From contig NZ_BJNF01000006.1 in NCBI RefSeq assembly GCF_006539545.1, positions 1 through 63,169 on the forward strand: 63,169 nucleotides of DNA. Reading direction: 5' to 3'. The position numbers were made by a program, and so were the translations under genes. Positions within the stretch are counted from its first letter, which is position 1. Every line of letters starts with the position of its first letter. The notes under the pieces are model-generated. The model was not told the origin of the DNA. It was given only the letters and a program-made list of their open reading frames with translations, and ran no database searches. Below are positions 40,271 to 48,869 of this stretch, piece after piece. This DNA is from Nitrobacter winogradskyi. Lineage in GTDB: Bacteria > Pseudomonadota > Alphaproteobacteria > Rhizobiales > Xanthobacteraceae.

Positions 40271-42334
40271 ATGAGCGGACCCTCCACCTTCCAGCCGAAG
40301 AATCCCGTCCTTAAATGGATCGAGCGTCGTCTGCCGATCTTCGGTCTCGTTCATTCCTCGTTCGTCGCCTATCCGACGCCGCGCAACCTGAACTACTGGT
40401 GGACGTTCGGCGGCATCCTCTCCTTCATGCTGGGCGTGCAGATCGTCACCGGCGTCATCCTTGCGATGCACTATACGCCGCACGCCGATCTCGCCTTCAA
40501 CTCGGTCGAAGCGATCGTGCGCGATGTCGATTACGGATGGCTGCTGCGTTACCTCCATTCGAACGGCGCCTCGATGTTCTTCATCGCCGTATATATCCAC
40601 ATGCTTCGCGGCCTTTATTACGGCTCCTACAAGGAGCCGCGCGAGATCCTCTGGATCCTCGGCGTCATCATCTACCTGCTGATGATGGCGACCGGCTTCA
40701 TGGGCTACGTGCTGCCGTGGGGCCAGATGAGTTTCTGGGGCGCGACCGTCATCACCAATCTGTTTTCCGCCATTCCCTATTTTGGCGAAAGCATCGTGAC
40801 CCTGCTATGGGGCGGCTACTCGGTCGGCAATCCGACGCTGAACCGCTTCTTCTCGCTGCACTACCTGCTGCCGTTCGTGATCGCGGGCGTGGTCGTGCTG
40901 CACGTATGGGCGCTGCATGTCGCGGGACAGAACAATCCGGCCGGGGTCGAGCCCAAGACGTCGAAGGATACGGTGCCGTTTACACCCTATGCGACGATCA
41001 AGGATGCGTTCGGCCTTGCCTGTTTCATTCTGTTCTTTTTCTGGTTCGTCTTCTATATCCCGAATTATCTCGGCGATCCCGACAACTACATCCCGGCCAA
41101 TCCGGGCGTGACGCCTCCGCACATCGTGCCGGAATGGTATTATCTGCCGTTTTACGCGATCCTTCGCTCGATCCCGGACAAGCTCGCGGGCGTGGTGGCG
41201 ATGTTCAGCGCCATTCTGGTCCTGGCGTTCCTGCCCTGGCTCGATTCCTCCAAGACCCGCTCCATGCGTTATCGTCCGCTGGCCAAGCAGTGCTTCTGGA
41301 TCTTTGTCGGCGTGTGTCTGGGTCTCGGTTATCTCGGCGCGAAGCCGCCGGAGGGCGTCTATGTGATCGCCGGCCGCATCCTGACGGCGTGCTACTTCGC
41401 CTACTTCCTGATCGTGCTGCCGATCCTGAGTCGCATCGAGAAGCCGCGAGCCGTCCCCAATTCGATCGCCGATGACGTGCTGGGGAAGAAGAAAAGTGTC
41501 GTGGCCTCGGCTCTGGCGGTGATCGGAGTTGTCGGGCTGCTTGCGCTGGATAGCGGCTCGACGGCAAGAGCGTCCGATCATGGCTCGACTCCGCCCTCGA
41601 TGAGCTGGTCGTTCGCCGGCCCGTTCGGAAAATTCGATCAGGGCCAGTTACAGCGCGGCTACAAGGTCTACAAGGAAGTCTGTGCGGCCTGCCATTCGAT
41701 GAATCTGGTGCACTATCGCAATCTGACGGATCCGGGCGGCCCGGGCCTCTCGGTCGCCCAGGCTGAGGCGCTGGCTGCCGAGATTCAGGTGAAGGACGGG
41801 CCCAACGACGCCGGCGACATGTTCGAGCGGCCGGGACGCATCGCCGACAAGTTTCCGTCGCCGTTCCCAAACGAGAACGCTGCCCGTGCGGCCAATGGCG
41901 GCGCGGCTCCGCCCGATCTCTCTCTGATGGCCAAGGCGCGCGGCTATGAGCGCGGCTTCCCGCAGTTCATCTTCGATGCCTTCACCCAGTTTCAGGAGAA
42001 GGGCCCGAACTACATCCACGCTCTTCTGACGGGGTTCGAGGACACCCCGCCGGAAGGGTTCAAGCTGCCGGACGGATCGACCTACAACAGGTACTTCCCC
42101 GGCCATGCCATGAAGATGCCGAACGTGCTGTCGGACGATCAGGTCACCTATGACGACGGGACCCCGCAGAGCGTCGATCAGTATGCCAAGGACGTGGCGG
42201 CGTTTCTGATGTGGGCCGCGGAGCCGAAGCTCGAGGAGCGCAAGCGGCTTGGCTTTCAGGTCATGATTTTCATGGTCATCCTTGCGGGACTGCTTTACTT
42301 CACCAAGCGGGCGGTGTGGGCCGACGCGCACTGA
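40271..42334 (+). CDS. fbcH: Fused cytochrome b / cytochrome c1 of the bc1 complex
   Basis: One 687-residue precursor carries cytochrome b then cytochrome c1. The b part has the heme-ligand helices ([16 protein letters not shown] and [20 protein letters not shown]) and the quinol-site [11 protein letters not shown]. After a hydrophobic linker near residue 410-430 that can act as an internal signal, the c1 part begins, with heme motif CAACH at residues 471-475, a later Met region HAMKMPNVL and a C-terminal membrane anchor. In Bradyrhizobium FbcH is cut by signal peptidase into two subunits. An AGGA site precedes the ATG. A strong terminator follows. Confidence 0.97.
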   Translation: MSGPSTFQPKNPVLKWIERRLPIFGLVHSSFVAYPTPRNLNYWWTFGGILSFMLGVQIVTGVILAMHYTPHADLAFNSVEAIVRDVDYGWLLRYLHSNGASMFFIAVYIHMLRGLYYGSYKEPREILWILGVIIYLLMMATGFMGYVLPWGQMSFWGATVITNLFSAIPYFGESIVTLLWGGYSVGNPTLNRFFSLHYLLPFVIAGVVVLHVWALHVAGQNNPAGVEPKTSKDTVPFTPYATIKDAFGLACFILFFFWFVFYIPNYLGDPDNYIPANPGVTPPHIVPEWYYLPFYAILRSIPDKLAGVVAMFSAILVLAFLPWLDSSKTRSMRYRPLAKQCFWIFVGVCLGLGYLGAKPPEGVYVIAGRILTACYFAYFLIVLPILSRIEKPRAVPNSIADDVLGKKKSVVASALAVIGVVGLLALDSGSTARASDHGSTPPSMSWSFAGPFGKFDQGQLQRGYKVYKEVCAACHSMNLVHYRNLTDPGGPGLSVAQAEALAAEIQVKDGPNDAGDMFERPGRIADKFPSPFPNENAARAANGGAAPPDLSLMAKARGYERGFPQFIFDAFTQFQEKGPNYIHALLTGFEDTPPEGFKLPDGSTYNRYFPGHAMKMPNVLSDDQVTYDDGTPQSVDQYAKDVAAFLMWAAEPKLEERKRLGFQVMIFMVILAGLLYFTKRAVWADAH

Positions 42335-42354
42335 ACCGCGTTCGTGCTCAAGTT

Positions 42355-42387
42355 AAAAAGGGCTCCCTTGCGGGAGCCTTTTTTGTT
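42355..42387 (+). terminator. Rho-independent terminator of the bc1 operon
   Basis: GGCTCCC-TTGC-GGGAGCC stem-loop flanked by an A-run before and a TTTTTT tract after, 21 bp downstream of the fbcH stop. Confidence 0.92.
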
Positions 42388-42427
42388 TGCAGCGAAGCCG
42401 ATTCAGGCAGCGATGGCATTTCTCTTT

Positions 42428-42514
42428 CGTCATGTCTGGCTTTATGCCGGGCATTCACGTCTTCTTTTGCTGGTTTCCAAGACGTGGATGGCCGGAACAA
42501 GTCCGGCCATGACG
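42428..42514. repeat. Palindromic intergenic repeat, family B, copy 1
   Basis: Outer arms CGTCATGTCTGGC and GTCCGGCCATGACG with inner arms CACGTCTT and AAGACGTG. It sits between the convergent fbcH and PEBP genes, after the terminator. Other copies are at 45693, 49958 and 55276. Confidence 0.85.
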
Positions 42515-42569
42515 GTGATTGAGCGAACCGCCTCTCTCGTATTACGCATTTGTTCGAGACGAACCTCGC

Positions 42570-43067
42570 TCAGCGCTTGAACAGGCCCATCACCGCGGAT
42601 TTCGCCAGCGTGTTGAAATGAAGCTGGAACCCGATCACCGCCGCCGAGGTGTCGGCGTCGGCGTTGATGTCGCCGCCGACCGCATGCACGGTGAAGACAT
42701 ATCGATGCGGATGATCGCCTTCCGGCGGGCAGGGGCCGCCGTAGCGCGCGGCGCCGTAATCGGTGCGGGTCTGCAACGCGCCAGCCGGTAGCTTGCCGCT
42801 ATCGGGATTGCCGGCATCGAGCTCAAGCTCGCTCACCGAGGCCGGAATATTGATGACGACCCAGTGCCAGAAGCCGCTGCCGGTCGGCGCGTCCGGATCG
42901 AAACAGGTCACGGCGAAGCTCTTCGTGCCTTCCGGCGCGCCGCTCCAGCGCAGGTGCGGCGAGCGGTTGCCGCCCGCGCAGCCGAAACCGAAATCCGCCG
43001 ATACGACATGATCCGTGCTGAGGTAGTCGCCGTCCTTGAAACTGTCGCTCACGACTTTGAAGGCCAT
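42570..43067 (-). CDS. YbhB/YbcL-type phosphatidylethanolamine-binding-like protein
   Basis: A 165-residue member of the PEBP/Raf-kinase-inhibitor-like family. Landmarks are GFGCAGGNRSPHLRWSG, then SFAVTCFDPDAPTGSGFWHW and YGGPCPPEGDHPHRYVFTVH, with the DPDAP and GxHRY ligand-pocket signatures. No signal peptide is visible, so it is probably cytoplasmic. Physiological ligand is unknown. The gene is monocistronic, convergent with the bc1 operon. Confidence 0.92.
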   Translation of the reverse strand: MAFKVVSDSFKDGDYLSTDHVVSADFGFGCAGGNRSPHLRWSGAPEGTKSFAVTCFDPDAPTGSGFWHWVVINIPASVSELELDAGNPDSGKLPAGALQTRTDYGAARYGGPCPPEGDHPHRYVFTVHAVGGDINADADTSAAVIGFQLHFNTLAKSAVMGLFKR

Positions 43068-43090
43068 GATGTTCTCCCGGTGTGGAATTA

Positions 43091-43214
43091 TAGCGTTCTC
43101 GAGCCAAGCATGTCCTCGGGCCTGACCCGAGGATGGATATCGGCTTCGCGTGCAGAAAACGCGTCAAAACAACAATTCCAGAGCTTCCGCTTCTGTTCAA
43201 TCAGAAGCGGAAAT
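43091..43214 (+). repeat. Dispersed intergenic repeat, family A, copy 3
   Basis: TAGCGTTCTCGAGCCAAGCA, a CCTCGGGCCTGACCCGAGG hairpin, CGGCTTCGCGTGCAGAAAAC and GCGTCAAAAC, ending in the hairpin TTCCGCTTCTG/CAGAAGCGGAA (11-bp stem). It lies upstream of both the PEBP gene and the trp leader. Confidence 0.85.
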
Positions 43215-43306
43215 GCTTCAGGGGGCATCTCGATCCTGATCCACCTGAGTTGAATCAGGATGAAGCAGGATCCTGTCCCAAAGCGGCGCGTCGCCGGTGA
43301 ACGCTC

Positions 43307-43335
43307 TTGACATCGTACCCCCGGAATGATGACTT
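43307..43335 (+). promoter_or_regulatory. Candidate promoter of the trpL-trpE(G) transcript
   Basis: A consensus TTGACA (43307-43312) is 17 bp from a weak TGACTT (43330-43335). Initiation would be close to the leader-peptide ATG at 43343, giving a nearly leaderless leader, as I recall for rhizobial trpL. Confidence 0.4.
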
Positions 43336-43342
43336 CGCCGCC

Positions 43343-43390
43343 ATGGATACCGTCGTCCGCCCGCTCCGCTTCTGGCGACCCACCTTCTGA
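43343..43390 (+). CDS. trpL: Putative trp leader peptide
   Basis: A 15-codon open frame, MDTVVRPLRFWRPTF, with a single Trp codon at position 11, lies 41 bp before an intrinsic terminator and 118 bp before trpE(G). Position and arrangement match ribosome-mediated attenuation of trpE(G) described in rhizobia. Having one Trp codon and not two or three in a row is atypical, so the identification is tentative. A small stem CCACC/GGTGG spans its stop codon. Confidence 0.5.
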   Translation: MDTVVRPLRFWRPTF

Positions 43391-43430
43391 AGGGTGGCTG
43401 ATACGATTTTGCTTTTAATTCCAATCGTCG

Positions 43431-43464
43431 AAGGCCGTCATGCAGAGCGACGGCCTTTTTGTTT
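43431..43464 (+). terminator. Intrinsic terminator (attenuator) before trpE(G)
   Basis: AAGGCCGTC and GACGGCCTT form a perfect 9-bp stem with a 9-nt loop, followed by TTTGTTT. Being 44 bp upstream of trpE(G) and downstream of a Trp-containing short frame, it is best read as the attenuator of the operon. A second stem, ACGATT/AATCGT (43403-43428), lies just before it. Confidence 0.82.
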
Positions 43465-43507
43465 GTCCTGTGTGGCGCTCTCTCCGCAAGTCTCGTAAGA
43501 GGACTGC

Positions 43508-45691
43508 ATGAACAGGACCGTCTTTTCCCTTCCCGCGCAAAGCGAGTACCTGACCGCCGGTGGCCTTTCGATCAGCCGGTCGATCGAACATTTTACCGGC
43601 GGCAGCAGGCTCGACGACCTGATCGGTCTGCTCGACAGCCGCCGCGGCGTGGTGCTGTCATCGGGCACGACGGTGCCGGGCCGTTATGAGAGTTTCGACC
43701 TCGGCTTCGCCGATCCGCCGCTTAAGCTCGAAACCACGGGATTCAATTTTACCATCGAAGCCACCAATGCTCGCGGCGAGGTGCTGATCGCTTTCCTTGG
43801 CGAGACCTTGAGCGAGCCGTGCGTGGTCGTCACCGACAAGACCGCTCGCCGGCTCTCCGGTCATATTGTCCGCGGCGATGCGCCGGTGGAGGAAGACCAG
43901 CGTACCCGGCGCGCCAGCGTGATGTCGCTGGTGCGGGCGCTGGTAACGGCTTTCGCGTCGACGGCGGATCCCATGCTCGGGCTGTACGGCGCGTTCGCCT
44001 ATGACCTCGTGTTCCAGATTGAAGATCTGGTGCAGAAACGCGCGCGCGAAGGCGATCAGCGCGACATCGTGCTGTTCATTCCTGATCGCCTGCTCGCTTA
44101 TGATCGTGCCGCCGGCCATGGCGTCGTACTGTCGTACGATTTCGCATGGAAAGGCCGCTCCACCGAAGGGCAGCCGCGCGATACCTCCGAAAGCGTCTAT
44201 ACGAAGACGCAGCGCCAGGGCTTCACCGATCACGCTCCCGGCGAATATCAGGCGACGGTGGAAACGGCGCGCGCCGCGTTCGCGCGCGGCGACCTGTTCG
44301 AGGCGGTGCCCGGGCAGTTGTTCGCCGAGCCCTGCGAGCGCTCGCCGGCGGAGGTGTTTCAGCGACTGTGCCGGATCAATCCGTCGCCCTATGGCGGACT
44401 GGTCAATCTCGGAGACGGCGAGTTTCTTGTCTCCGCCTCGCCGGAAATGTTCGTGCGCAGCGACGGCCGCCGTATCGAGACCTGTCCGATTTCCGGGACC
44501 ATCGCGCGCGGCGCCGACGCCATCGGCGACGCCGAGCAGATTCGCGAATTGCTCAACTCGGAGAAGGACGAGTTCGAACTCAACATGTGCACCGACGTCG
44601 ATCGCAACGACAAGGCGCGCATCTGCATGCCGGGAACGATCAAGGTGCTCGCGCGCCGCCAGATCGAAACCTATTCGAAGCTGTTTCATACGGTCGATCA
44701 TGTCGAAGGCATCCTGCGGCCCGGCTTCGATGCGCTCGATGGATTTCTCACCCACGCATGGGCGGTGACGGTGACGGGCGCGCCGAAGAAGTGGGCGATC
44801 CAGTTCGTCGAGGATAACGAACGCTCGACGCGGCGCTGGTATGCCGGCGCGTTCGGCGTCGTCGGCTTCGACGGCTCGATCAACACCGGCCTGACCATCC
44901 GCACCATCCGCATGAAGGACGGCCTCGCGGAGGTGCGCGTCGGCGCTACCTGCCTGTTCGACAGCAAGCCGGAGCTTGAGGACCGCGAGTGCCAGACCAA
45001 GGCGGCGGCGCTGTTCCAGGCGTTGCGCGGCGATGCGCCGAAGCCGCTCTCGGCCGTGGCGCCGGATGCGACCGGCTCGGGAAAACGCGTGCTGCTGATC
45101 GACCACGACGACAGCTTCGTGCACATGCTGGCGGATTATTTCCGCCAGGTCGGCGCGCGCGTCAGCGTGGTGCGCTACGTCCACGCGCAGGACATGCTCG
45201 ACAGGCAAAGCTATGATCTGCTGGTGCTGTCGCCCGGTCCCGGCCGGCCCGAGGATTTCGGCATGGCCCGAACCATCGGTCTCGCGCTGGAGAAGAAGCT
45301 GCCGGTGTTCGGCGTTTGCCTCGGCCTGCAGGGGATCGGTGAGTATTTCGGCGGCCGTCTCGGTCAGCTTGCGCAGCCGGCGCATGGCAGGCCATCGCGC
45401 GTGCAGAATCGCGGCGGCCGGCTGATGCGCAATCTGCCGAACGAGATCGTGATCGGCCGCTATCATTCGCTCTATGTCGAGCGCGACCGTTTGCCCGATG
45501 TGCTGGAAATAACGGCGACCACCGACGACGGGGTGCCGATGGCGATCGAGCACAGGTCGCTGCCGGTTGGCGGCGTGCAGTTTCATCCGGAATCGCTGAT
45601 GTCGCTCGGCGGCGAGGTCGGCTTGCGGATTGTGGAGAACGCGTTCCGGTTGGGAAGGGAGCGACACGAAAATAGCAATGATCTCGTATGA
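43508..45691 (+). CDS. trpE(G): Anthranilate synthase, fused components I and II
   Basis: A 727-residue fusion that makes anthranilate from chorismate and glutamine, first step of tryptophan synthesis. The TrpE half contains GLYGAFAYDLVFQIEDL, the catalytic blocks SASPEMFVRSDGRRIETCPI-SGTIARG and the C-terminal GAFGVVGFDGSINTGLTIRT. The TrpG half begins near residue 525 (RVLLIDHDDSFVHMLADYFR), with the amidotransferase nucleophile in FGVCLGLQG and His/Glu in GGVQFHPESL. A good AGAGGA site precedes the ATG. Regulated by the attenuator just upstream. This fusion type is typical of rhizobial relatives. Confidence 0.97.
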   Translation: MNRTVFSLPAQSEYLTAGGLSISRSIEHFTGGSRLDDLIGLLDSRRGVVLSSGTTVPGRYESFDLGFADPPLKLETTGFNFTIEATNARGEVLIAFLGETLSEPCVVVTDKTARRLSGHIVRGDAPVEEDQRTRRASVMSLVRALVTAFASTADPMLGLYGAFAYDLVFQIEDLVQKRAREGDQRDIVLFIPDRLLAYDRAAGHGVVLSYDFAWKGRSTEGQPRDTSESVYTKTQRQGFTDHAPGEYQATVETARAAFARGDLFEAVPGQLFAEPCERSPAEVFQRLCRINPSPYGGLVNLGDGEFLVSASPEMFVRSDGRRIETCPISGTIARGADAIGDAEQIRELLNSEKDEFELNMCTDVDRNDKARICMPGTIKVLARRQIETYSKLFHTVDHVEGILRPGFDALDGFLTHAWAVTVTGAPKKWAIQFVEDNERSTRRWYAGAFGVVGFDGSINTGLTIRTIRMKDGLAEVRVGATCLFDSKPELEDRECQTKAAALFQALRGDAPKPLSAVAPDATGSGKRVLLIDHDDSFVHMLADYFRQVGARVSVVRYVHAQDMLDRQSYDLLVLSPGPGRPEDFGMARTIGLALEKKLPVFGVCLGLQGIGEYFGGRLGQLAQPAHGRPSRVQNRGGRLMRNLPNEIVIGRYHSLYVERDRLPDVLEITATTDDGVPMAIEHRSLPVGGVQFHPESLMSLGGEVGLRIVENAFRLGRERHENSNDLV

Positions 45692-45692
45692 T

Positions 45693-45813
45693 CGTCATGG
45701 CCGGGCATAGCCGTTCGAAGAACGGCGTCGCTTCCGTTCGCCTATGTCCCGGCCATCCACGTCTTCCTTGGTAACCGAGGACGTGGATGCCCGTGCCAAG
45801 CACGGGCAGGCCG
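45693..45813. repeat. Palindromic intergenic repeat, family B, copy 2
   Basis: CGTCATGGCCGGGCATAGCC opens the element; inner arms CCACGTCTTCCTTGG and CGAGGACGTGG and a terminal GCCCGTGCCAAGCACGGGC hairpin follow. This is the longest copy (about 120 bp), between trpE(G) and apt. Confidence 0.8.
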
Positions 45814-45842
45814 GAGAGGCCTTTATTGATAGGAAAACCTTG

Positions 45843-46382
45843 ATGACTTTCGAAGATGACCTGCAGGATTCTGTCCGCACCATTCCGGATTACCCCAAGC
45901 CGGGGGTCATGTTTCGGGACATCACCACGCTGCTCGGCGATGCGCGCGCGTTCCGTCGCGCCGTCGATCAGCTCGTGCATCCCTGGGCCGGCTCGAAGAT
46001 CGACAAGGTCGCGGGCATCGAGGCGCGCGGCTTTATCCTGGGTGGCGCGGTGGCGCATCAGGTCTCCGCGGGTTTCGTGCCGATCCGCAAGAAAGGCAAG
46101 CTGCCGCACCAGACCGTACGGATGGCCTATGCGCTGGAATACGGCACGGACGAAATGGAAATGCACGTCGACGCCATCGCCCGGGGCGAGCGCGTCATTC
46201 TGGTGGATGATCTGATCGCCACCGGAGGCACCGCCGAGGGCGCGGTGAAGCTGCTGCGCCAGATCGGCGCTGACGTGGTGGCGGCATGTTTCATCATCGA
46301 TCTGCCGGATCTCGGCGGCGCCGCCAAGCTGCGCGCGATGGATGTCCCGGTGCGGACGCTGATGGCGTTCGAGGGACATTGA
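45843..46382 (+). CDS. apt: Adenine phosphoribosyltransferase
   Basis: Salvages adenine with PRPP to AMP in the cytoplasm. The 179-residue protein has [20 protein letters not shown] at the N-terminus, [26 protein letters not shown] and the PRPP-binding [17 protein letters not shown]. The ATG at 45843 has AGGA upstream. The frame is open further upstream through repeat copy B2 but that is not coding. It is monocistronic, followed by a convergent M48 protease gene. Confidence 0.95.
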   Translation: MTFEDDLQDSVRTIPDYPKPGVMFRDITTLLGDARAFRRAVDQLVHPWAGSKIDKVAGIEARGFILGGAVAHQVSAGFVPIRKKGKLPHQTVRMAYALEYGTDEMEMHVDAIARGERVILVDDLIATGGTAEGAVKLLRQIGADVVAACFIIDLPDLGGAAKLRAMDVPVRTLMAFEGH

Positions 46383-46430
46383 TCCCTTCATCAAGGGTGG
46401 GATCAAACGACCGTTCACGGCTGATGAAGA

Positions 46431-47582
46431 TCAGGAGCGATGGCTCCACGGGCCGGGAACAGGCGGCGGCGGCGCGGCGTCAGGTGTCGTGGCGTTCGGT
46501 ATCGGGGGCTTGCTCCAGGGTCCCGGCGGGAGATCGGGTAATTCTGGATCGGTCACGGCGCTCTCGGTGGGCAACTGCATCGGTCCGGGATCGCGGCCGC
46601 CGGCATATCTCACCAGCGCGCGCACGCGGGTTTCAACGGACGGATGGGTGGCGAACAGGTCGGCGAAACCCTGACGCGGGTTGTCGACGCACATTTCCAT
46701 CACCGACGAGGTGACGCCAGGCAGTTCGCCGCGGTTCTCGATCTTGCGCAGCGCCGAGATCATGGCGTCCGGATTCTTGGTCAGTTCAACCGAGCCCGCG
46801 TCCGCCATCAGTTCGCGCGAACGCGACAGCGCCATCCGCACCACCTGCGACAGGAACCAGGCCAGCACGATAAGCACCATCGCCAGGATCACGGCGATGA
46901 CGGCGCCGCCGCTCTTGCCGTTGCGGGAGGATGATGAGCGCGAGGTCCGCCCGCTGCCGCCGCTCAGTCGTGCGCCGCTGCGCAGGAAGGTACGGAAACA
47001 TAGTTCCGCGACGAAGCCGACGACGCCCGCGATGATGACGGCGACCACCATCAACTGCACGTCGCCGTTGCGAATGTGGGTCAGCTCGTGGCCGAGCACC
47101 GCTTCCATCTCTTCGTCGTTGAGCCCGTTCATCAAACCGGTGGTGACGGTGATCGCATACTGACGGCGGTTGAGGCCGGTTGCGAAGGCGTTGAGCGCGT
47201 CGGTGTCCATCACCTTCAGCTTGGGCATTGGAATGCCGCGCGAAATGCAGAGGTTTTCCAGCAAGTTGTAGAGTCGCGGTTGTTCCTTGCGGCTGACGTC
47301 ATGGCCGCCGGTGACCGCGTCGATGATCGACTGGTGGAAAAAATACGCGATCACGATCCACAGCACTGATCCTGCCGTGGCCCAGGGGAGGGCGGCGATC
47401 AGGTCATGCCAGGCTTGTCGGATGTAGAATCCCGCGGGATAGTCCGCGCCGAGCCGGAACACTTCGGCGATCAGCGCGCCGGCGAAAACCATCACGTAGA
47501 TCAGCACGAACAGCCCACCCAGCAGAAACATCGAACGGATCTTGTTCGATGCGATGTGGGTGTAGAGACCGTAGGCTGCCAT
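46431..47582 (-). CDS. M48 family membrane zinc metalloprotease (HtpX-like)
   Basis: A 383-residue integral membrane protease. Two N-terminal helices (MFLLGGLFVLIYVMVFAGAL and AGSVLWIVIAYFF) precede the zinc motif VLGHELTHIRNGD, then two more helices and the conserved SRELMADAGSVELTKNP with the third ligand Glu. A Pro-rich tail (PPPPVPGPW) ends the protein. The ATG at 47582 is preferred over a TTG one codon earlier. HtpX-type enzymes degrade misfolded membrane proteins. It follows lemA on the same strand, a common pairing. Confidence 0.92.
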   Translation of the reverse strand: MAAYGLYTHIASNKIRSMFLLGGLFVLIYVMVFAGALIAEVFRLGADYPAGFYIRQAWHDLIAALPWATAGSVLWIVIAYFFHQSIIDAVTGGHDVSRKEQPRLYNLLENLCISRGIPMPKLKVMDTDALNAFATGLNRRQYAITVTTGLMNGLNDEEMEAVLGHELTHIRNGDVQLMVVAVIIAGVVGFVAELCFRTFLRSGARLSGGSGRTSRSSSSRNGKSGGAVIAVILAMVLIVLAWFLSQVVRMALSRSRELMADAGSVELTKNPDAMISALRKIENRGELPGVTSSVMEMCVDNPRQGFADLFATHPSVETRVRALVRYAGGRDPGPMQLPTESAVTDPELPDLPPGPWSKPPIPNATTPDAAPPPPVPGPWSHRS

Positions 47583-47684
47583 CAAGCGAATCCGTTCGCA
47601 GCGCGCGGCGCGCGGACGATCCGTTTCCTCGCCCGTAGGGGGGCAGAGAGCCTGTCCTGTTGGTGCCGGTGCATCGCAAGAACC

Positions 47685-48245
47685 TCAGAACTTCACCTGT
47701 GGCGTCTGTTCCACGGTGGCGCGGCTGGCGCCGAGATCGAAAAACTCCTTCTGCGTGAAACCGAACGCGCCCGCGAACAGTGCTGCCGGCAACTGCTGGA
47801 TGGCGGTGTTGTATTCCTGCACGGCGTTGTTGAAGAAGCGGCGGCTCGCGGCGACCTTGTTTTCGATGTCGGACAGTTCGCTGGCAAGCTGCTGGAAATT
47901 GGCATTGGCCTTGAGGTCCGGGTAAGCTTCCGATAACGCGATCAGCCGGCCAAGCGCGCCGCTCAACTGGTTCTCGGCGGCGCCGACCTGCGCGGGCCCT
48001 TGCGCGGACATCGCGATGTTCCGGGCCTTGATCACGTCATCCAGTGTTCCGCGCTCGTGCGCGGCGTAGCCTTTCACGGTTTCAACAAGGTTCGGGATCA
48101 GATCGTGACGCTGCTTGAGCTGCACGTCGATGTCGGCGAAGGCCTGTCCGACGCGCTGGCTGAGTGCGACCAGCCGGTTATACGCGACGAGCGCGAACAC
48201 GGCGGCGGCAACGATGACGCCGAAAATAATCAAGCCGGTCGACAT
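47685..48245 (-). CDS. LemA family protein
   Basis: A 186-residue protein with one N-terminal membrane helix (LIIFGVIVAAAVFALVAYN) followed by the LemA helical domain: QRVGQAFADIDVQLKQRHDL, IPNLVETVKGYAAHE, LSEAYPDLKANANFQQL and SRRFFNNAVQEYNT. Probably anchored with the helical part outside the cytoplasm. LemA proteins commonly sit beside M48/HtpX proteases, as here, but their role is unclear. It is the first gene of a two-gene unit. Confidence 0.94.
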   Translation of the reverse strand: MSTGLIIFGVIVAAAVFALVAYNRLVALSQRVGQAFADIDVQLKQRHDLIPNLVETVKGYAAHERGTLDDVIKARNIAMSAQGPAQVGAAENQLSGALGRLIALSEAYPDLKANANFQQLASELSDIENKVAASRRFFNNAVQEYNTAIQQLPAALFAGAFGFTQKEFFDLGASRATVEQTPQVKF

Positions 48246-48429
48246 GAGAAGAGCTCCTGATGAGACGACGCGAAAGCGGTCACCGTAGACGAAATTCCGC
48301 GCGAACGGCAGGCTTCGCCCGAAGGCAGCGGTTTTTGGTCGGGAAAACGGTTAGAAAAGTTCAAGTTGTCCGGTATTTTGTTCTGTGTGAAGCTAGGATG
48401 TGGATGTGGCGGATCAGGATGGCGAACGA

Positions 48430-48858
48430 ATGATAGCGGACGACCCATCTTTCGGCTCGGGTGTGGCCGGCGCCTTGGATTCGCGTGTCGGCACGTCGCG
48501 GATGATGCGCGGCGTTTTTCTGGTGGCGGGCATCTTTTTCGTCGCGCTCGGGTTTATCGGCGCATTCCTGCCGGTGCTGCCGACGACGCCGTTTCTGATT
48601 CTGGCCGCCGCCTGTTTCACTCGTTCCTCGCCCCGGCTGGAGAACTGGCTGTTGCAGCACCCGCGTTTTGGGTCGCTGCTGTGTGCCTGGCGCGAGCGCG
48701 GCGCGATCCCGGTAAAAGCCAAGCTGATGGCGCTTGGCGGCATGGCGATCGGCTTTGCGGGGTTCTGGTTCGGCAGCCATCCTGGCCCGTGGCTCACGGC
48801 GGCGGTGGCGCTGCTGATGCTGACCGGGCTGGCCTACGTCTTTACGCGGCCGTCCTGA
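48430..48858 (+). CDS. YbaN/DUF454 family inner-membrane protein
   Basis: A roughly 142-residue membrane protein; the conserved part starts MRGVFLVAGIFFVALGFIG, with AFLPVLPTTPFLILAAACF, the Pro-rich DUF454 signature, and SSPRLENWLL. A last helix pair ends LLMLTGLAYVFT. Starts are uncertain: GTG at 48400, ATG at 48430 (AGGA ten bases upstream) or ATG at 48505 are all possible. Function unknown. Divergent from lemA and convergent with the Rsm22-like gene. Confidence 0.85.
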   Translation: MIADDPSFGSGVAGALDSRVGTSRMMRGVFLVAGIFFVALGFIGAFLPVLPTTPFLILAAACFTRSSPRLENWLLQHPRFGSLLCAWRERGAIPVKAKLMALGGMAIGFAGFWFGSHPGPWLTAAVALLMLTGLAYVFTRPS

Positions 48859-48869
48859 TCTTCAAATGA

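Noticed and set aside
43658-45667. 669-codon minus-strand frame opposite trpE(G)
   Set aside because: No recognisable domain; TrpE and TrpG motifs on the plus strand are complete.
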